Below are positions 21,783 through 23,740 of a DNA stretch of 23,740 bases, in pieces. The stretch lies in assembly GCA_035693105.1 (NCBI GenBank), contig DASSHC010000436.1, positions 1 to 23,740 of the forward strand. Direction: 5' to 3'. The position numbers and the translations under genes are program-made. The DNA is from DASSHC01 sp035693105. GTDB taxonomy: Bacteria; Chloroflexota; Chloroflexia; Thermomicrobiales; Thermomicrobiaceae. Positions within the stretch are counted from its first letter, which is position 1. Every line of letters starts with the position of its first letter. A model generated the notes under the pieces. It worked only from the letters and a program-made list of their open reading frames with translations, had not been told where the DNA came from and made no database searches.

Positions 21783-23135
21783 ATGACGACGACCAAGACC
21801 TGGAACAAAGCGGACCTCGTGCAGAAGGACAAGGCGTACCTGCTGCATCCGGTCACCAATCTGCACCAGATCAAGGAGTACGGCCCGCTGATCATCACCC
21901 ACGGCGACGGCGTCTACATCTGGGACGTCGACGGCAAGCGCTACATCGACGCCTTCGCCGGGCTCTGGAACGTCAACATCGGCCACGGCAACCAGGAGCT
22001 GGGCGCGGCCATGAAGGAGCAGGCGGACGAGATCGCCTTCGTGCCCACCTTCTACGGCCTGGCCGCCCCGCCGACGATCGAGCTGGCTGCCAAGCTGGCC
22101 GAGATGTTCCCGGATCCCATCAACCACTTCAACTTCACCTCGGGCGGCGCCGAGTCGAACGAGTCGGCCATCAAGTTCGCGCGCTACTACTGGTACCTCA
22201 AGGGGAAGCAGAGCAAGGTCAAGATTCTCTCGCGCATGATGGGCTACCACGGCATCGCCATGGGCGCGCTCTCGGCCACCGGCATCCCGGCCTACTGGAC
22301 CGGCTTCGGCCCGCGGCCGGAGGGCTTCCTGCACCTGACCGCCCCCTACCACTACCGCAACGGTGAGGGGCTGAGCGAGGATCAGTTCGTCGACAAGCTG
22401 GTCGAGGAGCTGGAGCAGACGATCCAGCGCGAGGGCGCCGACACCATCGCGGCGCTGATCGGCGAGCCGGTGCAGGGCGCCGGCGGCGTGGTCGTGCCGC
22501 CGGACAAGTACTGGCCGCGCATGGCCGAGGTGCTGCGCAAGCACAACATCCTGCTCATCTTCGACGAGGTCATCACCGGCTTCGGGCGCACCGGCACCAT
22601 GTTCGGCATGCAGCAGTACGGCGTCACGCCCGACCTCGTGGCCTTCGCCAAGGGGATCACCTCGGGCTACGTGCCGCTGGGCGGCGTCGGCGTCACCGAT
22701 GAGGTCTTCGATGTTATGTCCGAGCCGGATCAGCTCCTCTACCACGGCTTTACCTACTCGGGCCACCCGGTCTGCTGCGCGGTGGCGCTGAAGAACATCG
22801 CGATCATCGAGAACCAGCACCTGGCCGACAACGCGCGCGAGGTCGGCGGCTACATGCTCGAGCAGCTCAAGAAGCTGCTCGACCGGCCGTATGTCGGCAA
22901 CGTGCGCGGCAAGGGACTGATGATGCTGGTCGAGGTGGTCAAGGACAAGCAGACCAAGGAGAAGTTCGGGGCCGAGCTGGGCGGCAAGCTGCAGGCGGCC
23001 ACCCGCAAGCACGGCATCATCGTGCGTGCCAGCAGCGAGGTGATTGCCATGTCGCCGCCGCTGATCATCACCAAGAGCCAGGCCGACGAGGTCGTCCAGG
23101 CGCTCGGCGCCGCGCTGCAGGAGGTCCTCGGCTAG
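21783..23135 (+). CDS. Class III omega-aminotransferase
   Basis: 450 aa, PLP-dependent transfer of an amino group from an omega-amino acid or amine to pyruvate or a similar acceptor. Motifs: the SGGAESNE phosphate cup (120-127), YHG (155-157), Asp261 in FDEVITGFGRTG and the PLP lysine Lys290 in FAKGITSGYVPLGGV. The TFYGLAAPP segment (89-97) and LWNVNIGHG (61-69) are typical of beta-alanine/omega-amino-acid:pyruvate transaminases. The start is the ATG at 21783 with GGAGGG nine bases upstream. A taurine, hypotaurine or beta-alanine substrate is plausible from the neighbouring thiol dioxygenase. Confidence 0.92.
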   Translation: MTTTKTWNKADLVQKDKAYLLHPVTNLHQIKEYGPLIITHGDGVYIWDVDGKRYIDAFAGLWNVNIGHGNQELGAAMKEQADEIAFVPTFYGLAAPPTIELAAKLAEMFPDPINHFNFTSGGAESNESAIKFARYYWYLKGKQSKVKILSRMMGYHGIAMGALSATGIPAYWTGFGPRPEGFLHLTAPYHYRNGEGLSEDQFVDKLVEELEQTIQREGADTIAALIGEPVQGAGGVVVPPDKYWPRMAEVLRKHNILLIFDEVITGFGRTGTMFGMQQYGVTPDLVAFAKGITSGYVPLGGVGVTDEVFDVMSEPDQLLYHGFTYSGHPVCCAVALKNIAIIENQHLADNAREVGGYMLEQLKKLLDRPYVGNVRGKGLMMLVEVVKDKQTKEKFGAELGGKLQAATRKHGIIVRASSEVIAMSPPLIITKSQADEVVQALGAALQEVLG

Positions 23136-23161
23136 GACGCCTCACGCCGGACGTAGCTTCA

Positions 23162-23193
23162 CGGGGCGGCTACTCTGGCCGCCCCGCTTTCTC
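23162..23193 (+). terminator. Transaminase gene terminator
   Basis: CGGGGCGGC (23162-23170) and GCCGCCCCG (23178-23186) form a 9 bp stem with a seven-base loop, followed by CTTTCTC. It lies 26 bases after the stop codon. The T-tract is short. Confidence 0.75.
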
Positions 23194-23319
23194 GTGCCTA
23201 CATGAGGGCGAGTTCTCCCTCAACTTGTGGGGCACAGCTGGGTGTGGCCCTGCGCCCGGTTCCTGCCATATGCTCCACTGATCCACGAGGAGGCAGAACC
23301 GGTCGCTGTCCCCAAGTCC

Positions 23320-23740
23320 TCACGGACGAACGCGGATGATCGTCTTCCCCTTGATCCGCTCGGTCGGATTCAAGGCGGCAACGGCGGCGTCGAGGGTCGC
23401 GACGTTGCCGATGTTCGTCCGCACTCGTCCGTCCCGCACTCGCTGAACGATCTCATCCAGTTGGGCGCGATCGGCCACGACAACGAAATCGACCGCCAGG
23501 CCATCCGCCGGCCGCGCTTCGGGCGGCCCGACGACGGACACCAGCGTTCCTCCGGCTCGAATCAGGCCTGCCGACCGCTTCCCGATGTCGCCACCGATCA
23601 CGTCGAACACCAGATCGACTCCGCCGACGTCTTCCAGCGCGTCGATCTCAAGGTCGACGAACTCCATCGCGCCGAAGTCGAGTGCCGTTTGCCGGTCGGC
23701 AGTGCGTCCGGTGCCGATGACGTAGGCGCCGAACTCACGT
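23320..23740 (-). CDS. Zinc-type alcohol dehydrogenase-like oxidoreductase (MDR family), 3' part
   Basis: The gene enters from beyond the window edge; about 140 C-terminal residues are seen. The frame reads on past the internal ATG at 23667 to the edge as REFGAYVIGTGRTADRQTAL, the region after the Rossmann Gly motif in MDR quinone oxidoreductases. Then come DLVFDVIGGDIGKRSAGLIR, GGTLVSVVGPP, and the C-terminal GKTIIRVRP ending at 23320. It likely uses NADPH to reduce quinones or enones. The catalytic N-terminal half lies outside the window. Confidence 0.85.
   Translation of the reverse strand, partial: REFGAYVIGTGRTADRQTALDFGAMEFVDLEIDALEDVGGVDLVFDVIGGDIGKRSAGLIRAGGTLVSVVGPPEARPADGLAVDFVVVADRAQLDEIVQRVRDGRVRTNIGNVATLDAAVAALNPTERIKGKTIIRVRP

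Noticed and set aside
21678..23012. 444-codon minus-strand frame antisense to the transaminase
   Set aside because: Shadow of a well-supported class III aminotransferase.
1..23740. tRNA genes, rRNA, CRISPR arrays and integrase-type mobile elements
   Set aside because: No cloverleaf, CCA-type acceptor, regular spacer-repeat array, transposase or integrase frame was found by eye. A tRNAscan-type search could still reveal a missed tRNA.

Overview
This is a GC-rich bacterial chromosomal segment (about two-thirds G+C or more by eye) with GTG/TTG starts, strong Shine-Dalgarno sites and many dispersed intergenic palindromes. Protein character fits the Thermomicrobia (Chloroflexota), close to Sphaerobacter: a bacterial DUF2419/Qng1 queuosine-salvage enzyme, an orphan antitoxin with the RVRAALRQSAG-type tail common in that class, and a TPR/Roadblock gene pair. 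The assignment rests on protein character and repeat style only, not on a marker gene.

Layout. 1-2.5 kb: a ~160 bp palindrome, an antitoxin-like gene with no toxin, then serA. 2.6-5.8 kb, minus strand: a P1B-4-type metal ATPase with a good promoter, a palindromic repeat and a small unknown gene. 5.77-6.45 kb: a 677 bp gene-free region carrying a dense cluster of DnaA-box sequences (two exact TGTGGATAA, three with one mismatch, three with two), followed by two intergenic repeats. 6.4-11.1 kb: Qng1 (minus), then plus-strand TPR and Roadblock genes, a textbook terminator, and ndk. 11.2-13.4 kb: a YitT/YczE-like membrane protein translationally coupled to a small unknown gene, then an FHA protein divergent from another small unknown gene. 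13.4-17.2 kb: an MFS transporter plus partner, an APH-like kinase and a lipoprotein phosphoesterase. 17.4-21 kb: threonine aldolase, an ankyrin protein, a cupin, a polytopic membrane protein and a flavodoxin. 21-23.7 kb: a thiol-dioxygenase-like cupin divergent from an omega-transaminase, and the 3' part of a zinc-type oxidoreductase.

Main result: the 5.87-6.12 kb DnaA-box cluster, with three boxes phased 20-21 bp apart, plus two ParB/parS-like palindromes (GTTTCACGTGGAAC at 11062 and GTTTCACGTGAAAC at 16285), suggests this window contains or adjoins a replication origin although no dnaA, dnaN, parA or parB gene is present. The most distinctive protein is the 840-aa TPR protein with four copies of a ~31-aa motif between low-complexity linkers, start-stop coupled to a Roadblock-like protein. 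Nothing resembling phage, CRISPR or an intact insertion sequence was seen.
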